A stretch of DNA of 23,741 nt from Lentisphaerota bacterium (GCA_022837245.1 JALHHX010000017.1:1-23741), one strand, 5' to 3'. Positions 1 through 7,930 are shown, counted from the first letter of the stretch. The notes: generated from the letters alone by a model not told the origin. Numbers and translations are program-made.

Positions 1-597
1 CTGGCCGACACTGCCGGTGTTGATGAAATATTTGCGTCCGAGGGATATGTGTGTGGTTTCAGGGTCGAGGTGCTCCACAATGGCGCCGTGTTTCTGGAAG
101 ACGACCGGGACGTGAGTGTGGCCGTGGAAGCAGAGCTGGGTGTTCTGGTAGAAGAAATGCGCTTCGGCCTCTATGGTGTCGAACACGTAGCCCCATCTCT
201 CGGGCATGTCGAGCGTGCTGTGAACGAGCGTGATGCCCTGGAAAAACGCCTGCAGCGGCAGGCCTTTGAGCCATTGCGCGCGGTCGCCTACGAGCTGCCT
301 TCTGGTCCACGCTATGACGCTTGCCGCCATTGGATGGAAGTCGTCGAGAGATTCATCGTACGCGCAATAGTGGTCGTGGTTCCCGCGCACGGTGAAGCAG
401 TCGAGTTCTCTTATGAGGTCGACGCATCCGTTTGGGCTCGCGTTGTAGCCGACGATGTCTCCCACGCAAATAAAGTCGGTGACCGAGCGCGAACGCGCAT
501 CCTCGACGACGGCCTTGAGGGCGTCTATGTTCGCGTGTATGTCGCCGAGTATTGCAAACTTTTTGTCCATGAATTCGTGGGTTGGTTTGGATTCCAT
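1..597 (-). CDS. Metallophosphoesterase (calcineurin-like, YfcE/MJ0936 type), 3' end beyond window
   Basis: Predicted binuclear-metal phosphoesterase; its substrate cannot be told from sequence. Translating the minus strand from 597 gives 199 codons, open to the window edge. The family metal-binding blocks appear in order: GDIHAN (about residue 18), GDIVGYNASP (about 46), GNHDHYC (about 73), VHS (about 126) and GHTHVPVV (about 160). This looks like the short bacterial phosphodiesterase/phosphatase family rather than a large 5'-nucleotidase. The start at 597 lies 3 nt after the ispD stop. A second ATG at 570, right before KKFAILGD, is closer to the usual family N-terminus and is the main alternative. 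It is the last visible gene of the rlmB-tgt-yajC-secDF-ispD operon. The C-terminus is not visible. Confidence 0.88.
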   Translation of the reverse strand, partial: MESKPTHEFMDKKFAILGDIHANIDALKAVVEDARSRSVTDFICVGDIVGYNASPNGCVDLIRELDCFTVRGNHDHYCAYDESLDDFHPMAASVIAWTRRQLVGDRAQWLKGLPLQAFFQGITLVHSTLDMPERWGYVFDTIEAEAHFFYQNTQLCFHGHTHVPVVFQKHGAIVEHLDPETTHISLGRKYFINTGSVGQ

Positions 598-600
598 TCG

Positions 601-1278
601 CTAGATTCCCAACAGCAGGGCGGCGACCGTGAGATCCCCGGTAACCGTGATTTTGATGTTGGGGAATTCCGTGGGGACGAGGTACACTCTTTCCCCGATG
701 TGTTCGACGGCTGAGGCCTCGTCGGTGAAGGTCGTCTTGTCGGCTTCGGCCTGCTTTAAAGCGCGGTGGAGCAGGTCGAACTTGAACGTCTGGGGGGTCT
801 GGACGGTCCAAACCTTTGCACGGTCGATGGTGGAGGTCACGATCTGGCCGCGCTCCACGTGTTTGACGGTGTCTGTGACGCGCGTGGCGGCGACGGCCGA
901 GCCGTGTCTTTTGGCCCCCTTTATCGTCTCCGAGATGAGCTCGGGCTTGATGCACGGGCGTGCTCCGTCGTGCACGCACACTATCGTGGTATCTGGGTCG
1001 CAGGCGGCGAGGCCGTTGCTGACCGAGGCCTGGCGCGACGCTCCGCCCGCGACTATGGCTGTCACTTTGTGGCAGCCGAACATCTGGGCGACGCCCCTCG
1101 AGGCGATGAGCTGTTCCTTGCGGACAACCAGCACAATCGCATCCACGTCCGGGCACGCCTCGAACGCCATCATCGAATAGGCGATGACCGGTTTTGAGCC
1201 AAGGGTGAGGAAGGCTTTGTCGATTTGGCCTCCCATTCTCTCGCTTTTACCCGCTGCCACGATTACTGCTGTTGTCAT
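601..1278 (-). CDS. ispD: 2-C-methyl-D-erythritol 4-phosphate cytidylyltransferase
   Basis: Third step of the MEP isoprenoid pathway: transfers CMP from CTP to methylerythritol phosphate in the cytosol. The product is 225 aa, normal for IspD. It opens with the nucleotide-binding loop AAGKSERMGG (residues 8-17), followed by GGASRQASVSNGL, VHDGARPCI, VQTPQTF, TDEASAVE and a C-terminal TGDLTVA, all IspD signatures. The ATG at 1278 was chosen because AAGGAG sits 9 nt upstream; the open frame extends further upstream but that part lies within secDF. The secDF stop codon overlaps this ribosome site, which suggests translational coupling. The next MEP enzyme, ispF, is not next door; a metallophosphoesterase follows instead. 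Confidence 0.95.
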   Translation of the reverse strand: MTTAVIVAAGKSERMGGQIDKAFLTLGSKPVIAYSMMAFEACPDVDAIVLVVRKEQLIASRGVAQMFGCHKVTAIVAGGASRQASVSNGLAACDPDTTIVCVHDGARPCIKPELISETIKGAKRHGSAVAATRVTDTVKHVERGQIVTSTIDRAKVWTVQTPQTFKFDLLHRALKQAEADKTTFTDEASAVEHIGERVYLVPTEFPNIKITVTGDLTVAALLLGI

Positions 1279-1291
1279 TTGGGTCTGCTCC

Positions 1292-4015
1292 TTATTGTTT
1301 ATTGCCCGACAAGTCCGGGCTCTTGTTGCGGTACCAAGCCAGCATGACCGGCGATGCCACAAATATTGTTGTGAATGTGCTCTCCACGAGGCCTATCATC
1401 ATGCAGACCGCGAAGCCGTATATGTTGCCAGTGGTGAAGATTAAGAGAGCCAGGACGGTGAGCATCGTTGAGGTCGATGTGAGGATCGTGCGGTTCAACG
1501 TTAGGTTGATGCACTTGTTCGTGAGCTCAGGGAAGCTTGTCTTCTGGTCTTTTCTGAGCTCTTCGCGAATGCGGTCGAAGAGCACGATTGTGTCGTTCAC
1601 GCCGTAACCCACTATGGTCAGCAGCGCCGCGACGATAGTCAGGTCGAACTGGAAGCCCAGGGCTCCGAACACGCCGACTGTCACGAGCACGTCGCAAACG
1701 AGCGCGGCTATAGCGCCAATGGCGAATCCGAACTCGAACCTGAGCGTAATGTAGATCAGCATCGCAATCGTCGAAAGCGTTATGGCGATAAGCGCGCTTT
1801 TGCGCATCTCCGCGCCGATCTGCGAGCCTATGAACTCTGGTTCTCCCTCGGGTCTGAACCCGGCGCCTTCAAGTTCCGGCGCGTTGACGAGCGCTGCCGT
1901 GATCTTGTTCGCCATCTCCTTGTCGTCGTAGTTTTCCCCGACAGGCACCTTGATCTCGAGCAAGGTCTTTTTCTTGCCTTTGGGCACCGTTACTTCTTCC
2001 GCGGTTTTTTCGTCCACGGAAGTGCTTTCGTTGACGGAAGCCGTTCCGTTGGTGGTTGCCGCTTCATTGGCGGAAGCCGTTTCGTTGGTGGTTGCCTTCT
2101 CGTCGACGGTTGCGTTTTCTTTATTTGCCGAATTTTGATCAGTGGAGGAGTCTTTTACAATCAGGGTCTGGTACTGCGGATCCGCGTCTCTTATACCGGC
2201 TGCGTTGAGCGCATTGCGGATATCTCCGAGGGGGGCCTTGTCCGGGTTGTCTACTTCAAAGGACAACTTTGCCCCGCCTGTGAAGTCCACCGCGAATACA
2301 TTAGACGGATTTTTGACTCCGCGGGCGATAGTGATCCCCACCGTCACGGCGATCACGACCGCAATGAAGATGCCGAACTTCTTGAAATACTTATGGAAGG
2401 GTATGTTCAATTCCTCGGGGAGGAAGGACATCATCTTGATGGGCTCGGTGCGGCTTTCTTTGACTGTGGCCTTGAAGATCATCTTGGTAACGACAAGGGC
2501 GGTGTACATGCTGGCCATGATGCCCGCGATGAGTGTGACCGAGAAACCCCGGATGAGGCCAGTGCCGTAGATAAACAGGATGACGCCTGTGATAACCGTG
2601 GTGAGGTTGCCGTCGAAAATAGCAAGGAAGGCGCGATCGTAGCCAGCCATTATGGACTGGAACGGCGAACGGCCGCGGGCTTGCTCTTCTCTAGTGCGCT
2701 CGTAGATTAGCACGTTGGCATCCACCGCCATGCCTATGGTCAGAAGGATACCGGCGATGCCGGGCAAAGTCAGAACCGGCAGCTTGAGCTGCACTCCCCC
2801 CGACACGGTGGCGTCGCCAGCGAAAAGCCCCAGGAATCCGGATGTGATGATCGCGCATACTGGCAACAGAATCAGGTCAAGAAGCAGTGCGATGCCTGCC
2901 ACGACTCCAAGGTGGCGGTAGTAGACGATCACGAACAGCAATACCGCCGCGAACCCGACCACAATGGCCTTGGCGGCACCATCGACTGCGTCCTTTCCCA
3001 GAGTCGGGTCGACGTTATGCTGGCTGATGAGCTTAAGCGGCGCGGGCATGGCGCCGATGTTGAGCACGTTGCGCAGGCTGTTTGCTTCAGCAAGCGTGAA
3101 GCTGCCGCTTATCACGGCGTTGCCGCTGGGTATCGGCTCGTTGAGCACGGGCGCGGATTCGACCACGCCGTCGAGTATGATCGCGAGCTGACGCCCTTCG
3201 CGCGAGTCGCGGTTGGCCGTTCCGCCCTTGCAGTACTTGGTCGTGATTTCCGCGAATTTGGCAGAGCCTTCGCTGTTGAAGGAAAGCGTCACCATTTGGC
3301 GGCCGATCGTGTCCATCTGCGTGCCGGCGCGGCTGAGCGTGTCGCCGGTGAGCAGGGGGCGGCGGCCCACGAAAATCGGGCGGAAAGCCTCGCGGCCATC
3401 GATGCGCAACTTCTCGAGCATGAAGACGTATCCCGGGGGAGGGTCGCCGTAGTTGTAGAGGTCGGAAGCTTCCGGGGTTTCCGGCACAGATAAGTCGCGG
3501 ACGTAGTAGTTTTCGCCGTTTATGGGTGCGATTTTATATCCTGTGGGCGCCTTGCCGGAGGCTATCAGGCTCAGTCCCCGTTCGTGGGAACGCGTGCTTA
3601 CGAGGCGGAATTCGAGGAACGCCACGCTGCGAATCAGCTCTCCGGCTTCGCGGCGCTTCTCTTCCGACGCCCCGGGTATCTGCACGTATATGCGGCCTTT
3701 CTTGCTCTTTGTGATGACAGGTTCTTCGGTGCCAAGGGAGTCGACGCGTTTGCGTATGATCTCGACGGCAGTGTCATCTGCTGTTTTCATAGTTTCATCG
3801 ATACGCCTCTGGATCTCCTCTTCGGTGGCGCCGTCGAGGGCGCGTTCCCTGGCAGTTTTAGCGATGGCGTCCTTGTCCAGCTCCAGCGTGAAGCTGGATC
3901 CGCCCTTAAGGTCGAGACCCAGCCGGATCTTGTCCTTCGGGGGGATTGTGAGCGCCACTGAGAAGGCGACGATTATTACCAGCACCAGCCACAGCCACAT
4001 GGATTTCGAATTCAT
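1292..4015 (-). CDS. secDF: Fused protein translocase subunit SecD-SecF
   Basis: Accessory membrane complex that uses proton motive force to help pull secreted proteins out of SecYEG. The 907-aa product is one polypeptide containing both halves. SecD half: first helix at about 6-25, LGLDLKGG at about 32-39, a large periplasmic domain, then a helix bundle from about 350 with GMAVDANVLIYER near 430-442. SecF half: helix near 545-565, VDFTGG near 575-580, and GYGVNDTIVLFDRIRE near 802-817. Between SecF VDFTGG and its membrane bundle is a Thr/Asn/Glu/Ala-rich insert at about residues 624-676. The start at 4015 has AAGGA about 12 nt upstream. yajC directly precedes it, as in many bacteria. Confidence 0.97.
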   Translation of the reverse strand: MNSKSMWLWLVLVIIVAFSVALTIPPKDKIRLGLDLKGGSSFTLELDKDAIAKTARERALDGATEEEIQRRIDETMKTADDTAVEIIRKRVDSLGTEEPVITKSKKGRIYVQIPGASEEKRREAGELIRSVAFLEFRLVSTRSHERGLSLIASGKAPTGYKIAPINGENYYVRDLSVPETPEASDLYNYGDPPPGYVFMLEKLRIDGREAFRPIFVGRRPLLTGDTLSRAGTQMDTIGRQMVTLSFNSEGSAKFAEITTKYCKGGTANRDSREGRQLAIILDGVVESAPVLNEPIPSGNAVISGSFTLAEANSLRNVLNIGAMPAPLKLISQHNVDPTLGKDAVDGAAKAIVVGFAAVLLFVIVYYRHLGVVAGIALLLDLILLPVCAIITSGFLGLFAGDATVSGGVQLKLPVLTLPGIAGILLTIGMAVDANVLIYERTREEQARGRSPFQSIMAGYDRAFLAIFDGNLTTVITGVILFIYGTGLIRGFSVTLIAGIMASMYTALVVTKMIFKATVKESRTEPIKMMSFLPEELNIPFHKYFKKFGIFIAVVIAVTVGITIARGVKNPSNVFAVDFTGGAKLSFEVDNPDKAPLGDIRNALNAAGIRDADPQYQTLIVKDSSTDQNSANKENATVDEKATTNETASANEAATTNGTASVNESTSVDEKTAEEVTVPKGKKKTLLEIKVPVGENYDDKEMANKITAALVNAPELEGAGFRPEGEPEFIGSQIGAEMRKSALIAITLSTIAMLIYITLRFEFGFAIGAIAALVCDVLVTVGVFGALGFQFDLTIVAALLTIVGYGVNDTIVLFDRIREELRKDQKTSFPELTNKCINLTLNRTILTSTSTMLTVLALLIFTTGNIYGFAVCMMIGLVESTFTTIFVASPVMLAWYRNKSPDLSGNKQ
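2031..2102. repeat. 36-bp tandem repeat inside secDF
   Basis: Two adjacent 36-bp copies. The core 26 bases starting at 2035 and at 2071 differ at a single position. They encode a 12-residue unit of the type TTNxTASxNEA in the low-complexity periplasmic insert of the SecF half. Further degenerate units flank them on both sides. Confidence 0.8.
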
Positions 4016-4067
4016 TTCTTGTATTTGTCCTTAGCGATATACTTTATGGTCTTAGTTGTTTGAAATT

Positions 4068-4472
4068 TCACTGCCGGGCATCGTCAATCGAGACTGTGGC
4101 GTCCCCGTCGATTTTGCGTTGCACGGAGCCCTTGGCTATCTCGAGCGCCACGCCCTTTGCGACTTCCACTTTGAAGGTGGCCTCCTTGACTTCGACGATG
4201 GTTCCGATGATTCCCCCACCGAAGAGCACCCTCGCTCCGGCGGTAATTGCCATGATCTCCTGCTTGCGCTCTTTTTCCTTGCGCTGCGCGGGGCGGATCA
4301 TGATGAAGTACATGATTGCGAATATTAGGATGAGCGGCAGCCAGGACCCCATCGCGCCCATGGCGGATACCGGCGGCTGATCCCCGGCGCCGCCCGGCGC
4401 CGCCGTTTGTGTTGTTGTTGTTGCCTGCGCCTGCGCCTGGGCTACATGGAATATCTGGAAGTCGTGATTCAT
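4068..4472 (-). CDS. yajC: Preprotein translocase subunit YajC
   Basis: Small single-span inner-membrane protein that associates with SecDF at the translocon. The product is 134 aa with an N-terminal Ala/Gln/Thr-rich segment (about 11-33), one strongly hydrophobic helix at about 44-59 ending in the hallmark IRPAQRKEKERK, then the YajC beta domain ITAGARVLFGGGIIGTIVEV. YajC proteins are usually 85-115 aa; the extra length is the Q/A/T-rich leader. AAGGA lies about 12 nt before the ATG. It sits 43 nt after tgt and 52 nt before secDF, the common tgt-yajC-secD-secF order. Confidence 0.95.
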   Translation of the reverse strand: MNHDFQIFHVAQAQAQATTTTQTAAPGGAGDQPPVSAMGAMGSWLPLILIFAIMYFIMIRPAQRKEKERKQEIMAITAGARVLFGGGIIGTIVEVKEATFKVEVAKGVALEIAKGSVQRKIDGDATVSIDDARQ

Positions 4473-4515
4473 TTTTCTCTGGTGTCCTTATATTTGGCTT
4501 GTGTTCCCGCCCCTC

Positions 4516-5652
4516 TCAAGAGGCCATGTCCGAGCTCAGCTCCATTGTGGTTTTAGTTCTGAATTCTTCGAATGTTCCGTCTTCTATCGATTGCCTCAGC
4601 TTTCGCATGAAGGCCATGTAAACGTGTATGTTGTGCAGTGTCAGCAGGCGTATCCCGAGGATTTCGCCGGCGTTGAGGAGGTGCCGCACGTACGCCCTTG
4701 TGAAGTTCCGGCAGCACTCGCATCCGCAGCCCTCTTCGACGGGGCGCGTGTCCTGCTTGTACCTTCCTGCCTTGACTTGCAGCATCCCCTCGCGGGTGAA
4801 GGCGGAGCCGTTGCGCGCGTGACGCGTCGGTATGACGCAATCGAACATGTCCACGCCTCTGGCCACCGCCTCCACGATCTGCAACCTGTCGCCAACCCCC
4901 ATCAGGTAACGGGGACTGTCTTCGGGAAGATGGATCGTGCTGTCCTCAACTCCTTTGATCAACACATTCTGGGGCTCGCCCACGCTCACTCCGCCTATTC
5001 CGTAACCGTCGAATCCGATTCCAACAAGACCTCGTGCGCATTTTTCCCTCAACTCCCCGTATGTTCCGCCTTGGACAATGCCGAAGAGAAGCTGGCCGCA
5101 AGCCCTTTCCTGTGAAGCGCAAAGTGACGCCCATAATAGTGTTTTATCAACGGATTTGCAAGCGTATTCAAGCGTTGCGGGGTAGGGGATGCATTCGTCG
5201 AAGCACATTGCCACGTCCGACCCCAGAATCCGCTGTGTCTCCATGGATTCCTTCGGCCCCATGAAGAATGCCGCCCCGTCGACGTGCGACTGGAACTCCA
5301 CGCCGTCGTCGCGTATTTTCCGCAGATGTCCCAGCGAAAACACCTGGAAGCCGCCGCTGTCTGTCAGTATAGGCCCGTTCCATGCCATGAATTTGTGCAG
5401 CCCGCCGCACTCACTCATCACGTCGTTGCCGGGACGCAGGAGCAGGTGGTAGGTATTCGCCAGGATCATGCCCACTCCAAGGTCGCGCAGATCCCGGGGC
5501 TCGAGAGTCTTCACAGTCCCCTGGGTCCCGACCGGCATGAAGGCCGGCGTTTCCACCGGCCCATGCACAGTCTGGAGCCTGCCGCGGCGCGCCGTGTAAC
5601 GGCTGTCGGGCAGAACTTGTTGGGTTTTGAGGACTGTGAAAGCTCCCGCCAT
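4516..5652 (-). CDS. tgt: tRNA-guanine(34) transglycosylase
   Basis: Exchanges G34 of Asp, Asn, His and Tyr tRNAs for preQ1 in queuosine synthesis. The product is 378 aa, typical length. Key residues seen: Asp98 in ILTDSGGFQVF, the preQ1-pocket segment FGIVQGGTYG (190-199), GIGGVSVGE (218-226), the nucleophile Asp271 in DMFDCVIPTRHARNG, and the zinc site Cys309, Cys311, Cys314 with His340. The frame stays open upstream to about 6177, but that part is a shadow of the preceding gene. The ATG at 5652 follows the rlmB stop by 2 nt, has AGGA 9 nt upstream and gives the normal N-terminus. Confidence 0.97.
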   Translation of the reverse strand: MAGAFTVLKTQQVLPDSRYTARRGRLQTVHGPVETPAFMPVGTQGTVKTLEPRDLRDLGVGMILANTYHLLLRPGNDVMSECGGLHKFMAWNGPILTDSGGFQVFSLGHLRKIRDDGVEFQSHVDGAAFFMGPKESMETQRILGSDVAMCFDECIPYPATLEYACKSVDKTLLWASLCASQERACGQLLFGIVQGGTYGELREKCARGLVGIGFDGYGIGGVSVGEPQNVLIKGVEDSTIHLPEDSPRYLMGVGDRLQIVEAVARGVDMFDCVIPTRHARNGSAFTREGMLQVKAGRYKQDTRPVEEGCGCECCRNFTRAYVRHLLNAGEILGIRLLTLHNIHVYMAFMRKLRQSIEDGTFEEFRTKTTMELSSDMAS

Positions 5653-5654
5653 GT

Positions 5655-7049
5655 CTAGGCATCCTGCTGCCGAAGCACTTCGTAGAGCGCGATCGCGCCC
5701 GCCACGCCCGCGTTGAGCGACGACACTTTGCCGAACATGGGCAGGCGCACCAGGTTGTCGCACTGCTTGCGAACAGGCGTGCTCAGCCCGTGCCCCTCGC
5801 TGCCGATCACGATGCAGACCTTGCCCTTGAAGTCGATTTCGGTGTATGGCTTCGACTCGGGAATCGCTTCCAGACCCGTCGTCCACACGTTCATCGTCTT
5901 CAGGCGTTCGATGACGCTCACAAGATTCGGCACCCGCGAAATGAGCAGATGCTCCGCCGCGCCCGCCGAGGCGCGCACCGCAGCGGGCGTCACGCCCACC
6001 GCGCGATCGCTGGGGATCACAACACCGACCACGCCGGCCGCTTCGCATGTGCGCATGAGCGAGCCGAGGTTCTGCGGATCCACGACGTGGTCGAGGATGA
6101 CCATTAGGGCATTGCCCTCCTTGGCCTCCATAGCCGCGAGTATTTCGTCGATTTCCACATACGGGTATTCCTCGCATGCTGCGACGACCCCCTGATGGTT
6201 CGCCGAATTGAGCCAGCTATCCAGCGTGCTCTTCTTGTGGTACTCTATTTTGATTCCGCGTTCTTCGCACGTGGTCTTGATTTCGTTGATCTCGTCGCTG
6301 TCCTTGACGTTGTCGCCAATGACCATAAGTTTGACGATGCGTCGCCCGCCACGCAGCATTTCGCATACCGGCTGACGACCGAAAAGCAACTCGCCTTCAG
6401 GCGTTTCCGGGGCTTTCGGGGCACGCTCGACCGGTGGCTGTTCAGCATCGCCGCGGTCGGATCCGCCCTCACGTCTCTCCCAGGGTTTCTGGAATCCGCC
6501 GCCGCGTCTGTCGTCGCTTCTCCCGCGGTCAAACCCGCCCTCGCGCCTTTCCCAAGGTTTCTGGAACCCACCGCCGCGCCTGTCGTCGCCTCTGCCGCGG
6601 TCGAATCCGCCATCGCGTCTTTCCCAGGGCTTCTGGAATCCGCCGCCGCGCCTGTCGTCGCCTCTGCCGCCGCCGAATCCGGCATCGCGTCTTTCCCAGG
6701 GCTTCTGGAATCCGCCGCCGCGTCTGTCGTCGCCTCTGCCGCGGTCGAATCCGGCATCGCGTCTTTCCCAGGGCTTCTGGAATCCGCCGCGGTCGCCTCC
6801 TCGGTCTCCGCTGTCGCGCCTGTCACGGCCGCCTTCGCGTTTCTCCCAGGGCTTTTTGAAGCCGTCATCCCGGCGGGGGTTCGCGCGGGCGCTTCTCCAG
6901 ACGTTATCGTTGCGGTAATTGCCCGAAGAATCGGTTTCGCCCTTTATTTCGGGCTTTTTCCCGAATTCGCGGCGCGGTGCCCATCCGTGGCCTTCATTGT
7001 CGTTATATCGGTCCATGGGTATTGGGCGGATGTTCTGTGTATTGTACAT
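5655..7049 (-). CDS. rlmB: 23S rRNA 2'-O-methyltransferase, RlmB/SpoU (TrmH) family, with repetitive Arg/Gly-rich N-terminus
   Basis: SAM-dependent knotted methyltransferase, most likely the one that 2'-O-methylates 23S rRNA G2251. The catalytic part covers about residues 218-464: substrate domain from LLFGRQPVCEML, motif 1 DPQNLGSLMRTCEAAGV, motif 2 IVIGSEGHGLS, motif 3 LPMFGKVSSLNAGVAGAIALYE. RlmB proteins are usually about 245 aa, so the first 215 residues are an extra, disordered-looking region. It contains five regular 24-residue repeats of the GGGFQKPWERR type plus a diverged one. The start is uncertain: neither the ATG at 7049 nor the one at 7016 has a Shine-Dalgarno, and a TATAAT box abuts the first. 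The exact rRNA target (RlmB versus another SpoU enzyme) is inferred. Confidence 0.9.
   Translation of the reverse strand: MYNTQNIRPIPMDRYNDNEGHGWAPRREFGKKPEIKGETDSSGNYRNDNVWRSARANPRRDDGFKKPWEKREGGRDRRDSGDRGGDRGGFQKPWERRDAGFDRGRGDDRRGGGFQKPWERRDAGFGGGRGDDRRGGGFQKPWERRDGGFDRGRGDDRRGGGFQKPWERREGGFDRGRSDDRRGGGFQKPWERREGGSDRGDAEQPPVERAPKAPETPEGELLFGRQPVCEMLRGGRRIVKLMVIGDNVKDSDEINEIKTTCEERGIKIEYHKKSTLDSWLNSANHQGVVAACEEYPYVEIDEILAAMEAKEGNALMVILDHVVDPQNLGSLMRTCEAAGVVGVVIPSDRAVGVTPAAVRASAGAAEHLLISRVPNLVSVIERLKTMNVWTTGLEAIPESKPYTEIDFKGKVCIVIGSEGHGLSTPVRKQCDNLVRLPMFGKVSSLNAGVAGAIALYEVLRQQDA
6461..6850. repeat. 72-bp tandem repeat array in the rlmB 5' region
   Basis: The string ttctggaa recurs at 6487, 6631, 6703 and 6775, with the matching site of one more unit at 6559, so five units are spaced exactly 72 bp apart. 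A sixth, diverged unit lies near 6850. Each unit encodes 24 residues (GGGFQKPWERR, then an Arg/Gly/Asp-rich half). Units are very similar at DNA level, pointing to recent expansion. Confidence 0.92.
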
Positions 7050-7051
7050 TA

Positions 7052-7057
7052 ATTATA
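7052..7057 (-). promoter_or_regulatory. Candidate -10 box for the rlmB-tgt-yajC-secDF operon
   Basis: On the minus strand TATAAT lies 2 nt before the first ATG of the rlmB-like gene and just downstream of the preceding terminator. No good -35 hexamer is present at 16-18 nt (ACCGCG at 17). If used, transcription would begin at or just inside the first codon, so either the mRNA is leaderless or translation starts at the ATG at 7016. Confidence 0.35.
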
Positions 7058-7070
7058 TGAAAAGAGGATA

Positions 7071-7098
7071 AGCCCGCGGTGAATTTTCCCCGCGGGCT
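7071..7098 (-). terminator. Hairpin terminator after the RRM protein gene
   Basis: A perfect 9-bp GC-rich stem (AGCCCGCGG with CCGCGGGCT) encloses a 10-nt loop. On the minus strand it starts 15 nt after the stop codon of the RRM gene and is followed by a short T-rich run (TATCCTCTTTTC). It separates the RRM gene from the rlmB operon. The T-run is interrupted, so termination may be partial. Confidence 0.7.
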
Positions 7099-7113
7099 CA
7101 AGGTAATAAGTTG

Positions 7114-7821
7114 TTAGTCTTCTGACGGGCGCGTGTTGGCGCGGGCCTCGTTGACGCGTATGCGCCTGCCCATGACGTCCGTGGTGTCAAGCGCCTTGAT
7201 GGCAATCAGCGCCTCCTTGCGGTGCGGCATCTCCACGAAGCCATAGCCTTTTGATTTGCCGCTTGTGCGGTGCGTTATGACGCGCGCCGTCTTCACAACG
7301 CCGAAGCGCTCGAACTCCCTGCGGAGCTGGGCGTCGTTCATATCGTAGCTCAAGTTGCCGACATAGATTTCCACGAGGTTCGGATCGCCCTTCGCTCCGT
7401 CGCCTTTGGATCCATTGCCTTTGGATCTGTTTGGATTCTGGTTGCCGCCGCGCTTTTTCGCGATGGCGATTATCACTGCGATGACGACCACCGCCGCGAC
7501 TGCGATCCCGATAATCTTTCCGTTCGATACGGAGCTTTGCCCTTCATCAGTCATAGGGGCAGTTTCTTCGGTTGTCGAGGCGGTCTGGATCAAGTCCTCT
7601 ACGGATTCTTGCGCGTTTGCCATTCCTTCTTCAGTTGCCGCAACTCCTTCTTCGGCGGTTTCGGCGACAGCTTCTGCGATATCGCCAATTTTCTCTTCCG
7701 TAGCCACTTCAGCATCTTTCGCGGCAACAGCCGCTTCCTCTGCGACATTTTGGACAGCAGTCGCCGTTGCGGTCGCCGTTTCGGTCAGCTCGGCGACAAT
7801 GTTCTCATTCGTTGATACCAT
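7114..7821 (-). CDS. Membrane-anchored RRM-domain RNA-binding protein
   Basis: 235-aa protein with an unusual layout. Residues 1-100 are acidic and Ala/Glu/Thr-rich, probably helical or disordered. One hydrophobic helix spans about 103-121 and is followed at once by KKRGG. A Lys/Gly/Asn/Ser linker covers 124-147, and a canonical RNA recognition motif covers about 149-226 with RNP2 IYVGNL (152-157) and RNP1 KGYGFVEM (191-198). There is no N-terminal signal peptide. By the positive-inside rule the RRM would face the cytoplasm and the acidic tail the outside, which is inference. Bacterial single-RRM proteins are usually about 80-120 aa and soluble. It lies 109 nt downstream of rpoD on the same strand and ends at a hairpin terminator. 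Its RNA partners are unknown. Confidence 0.88.
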   Translation of the reverse strand: MVSTNENIVAELTETATATATAVQNVAEEAAVAAKDAEVATEEKIGDIAEAVAETAEEGVAATEEGMANAQESVEDLIQTASTTEETAPMTDEGQSSVSNGKIIGIAVAAVVVIAVIIAIAKKRGGNQNPNRSKGNGSKGDGAKGDPNLVEIYVGNLSYDMNDAQLRREFERFGVVKTARVITHRTSGKSKGYGFVEMPHRKEALIAIKALDTTDVMGRRIRVNEARANTRPSED

Positions 7822-7890
7822 TTTTTTGTTCTCTTTTTATTGGTTGCCGTGGATTACATTCGCGGTCCACTTCCGCGTTGCCAGCCGGAG

Positions 7891-7917
7891 ATGCGGTGGA
7901 TGTCTGTCCCGCCGCAT
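7891..7917 (-). other. Stem-loop between rpoD and the RRM gene
   Basis: On the minus strand ATGCGGCGG pairs with CCACCGCAT (8 of 9 pairs, 9-nt loop) 14 nt after the rpoD stop. No T-run follows, so it is not a classical terminator. It could be a 3' stabiliser of rpoD mRNA or a leader element of the RRM gene. It shares an 11-mer with the stem-loop upstream of rpoD. Confidence 0.45.
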
Positions 7918-7930
7918 GTGGCATGCCCCA

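Noticed and set aside
5653..6177. N-terminal extension of tgt to a 553-aa protein
   Set aside because: The extra part overlaps the methyltransferase gene in another frame and has no Tgt homology; the ATG at 5652 gives the standard length and ribosome site.
6461..6850. CRISPR array suggested by regular 72-bp spacing
   Set aside because: Units are similar over their whole length with no unique spacers, and they are in frame within a conserved gene.
6195..7052. 285-codon open frame on the plus strand opposite the rlmB-like gene
   Set aside because: It is a by-product of the 72-bp repeat, which has no stop codons in several frames. The minus-strand frame has the complete methyltransferase domain.
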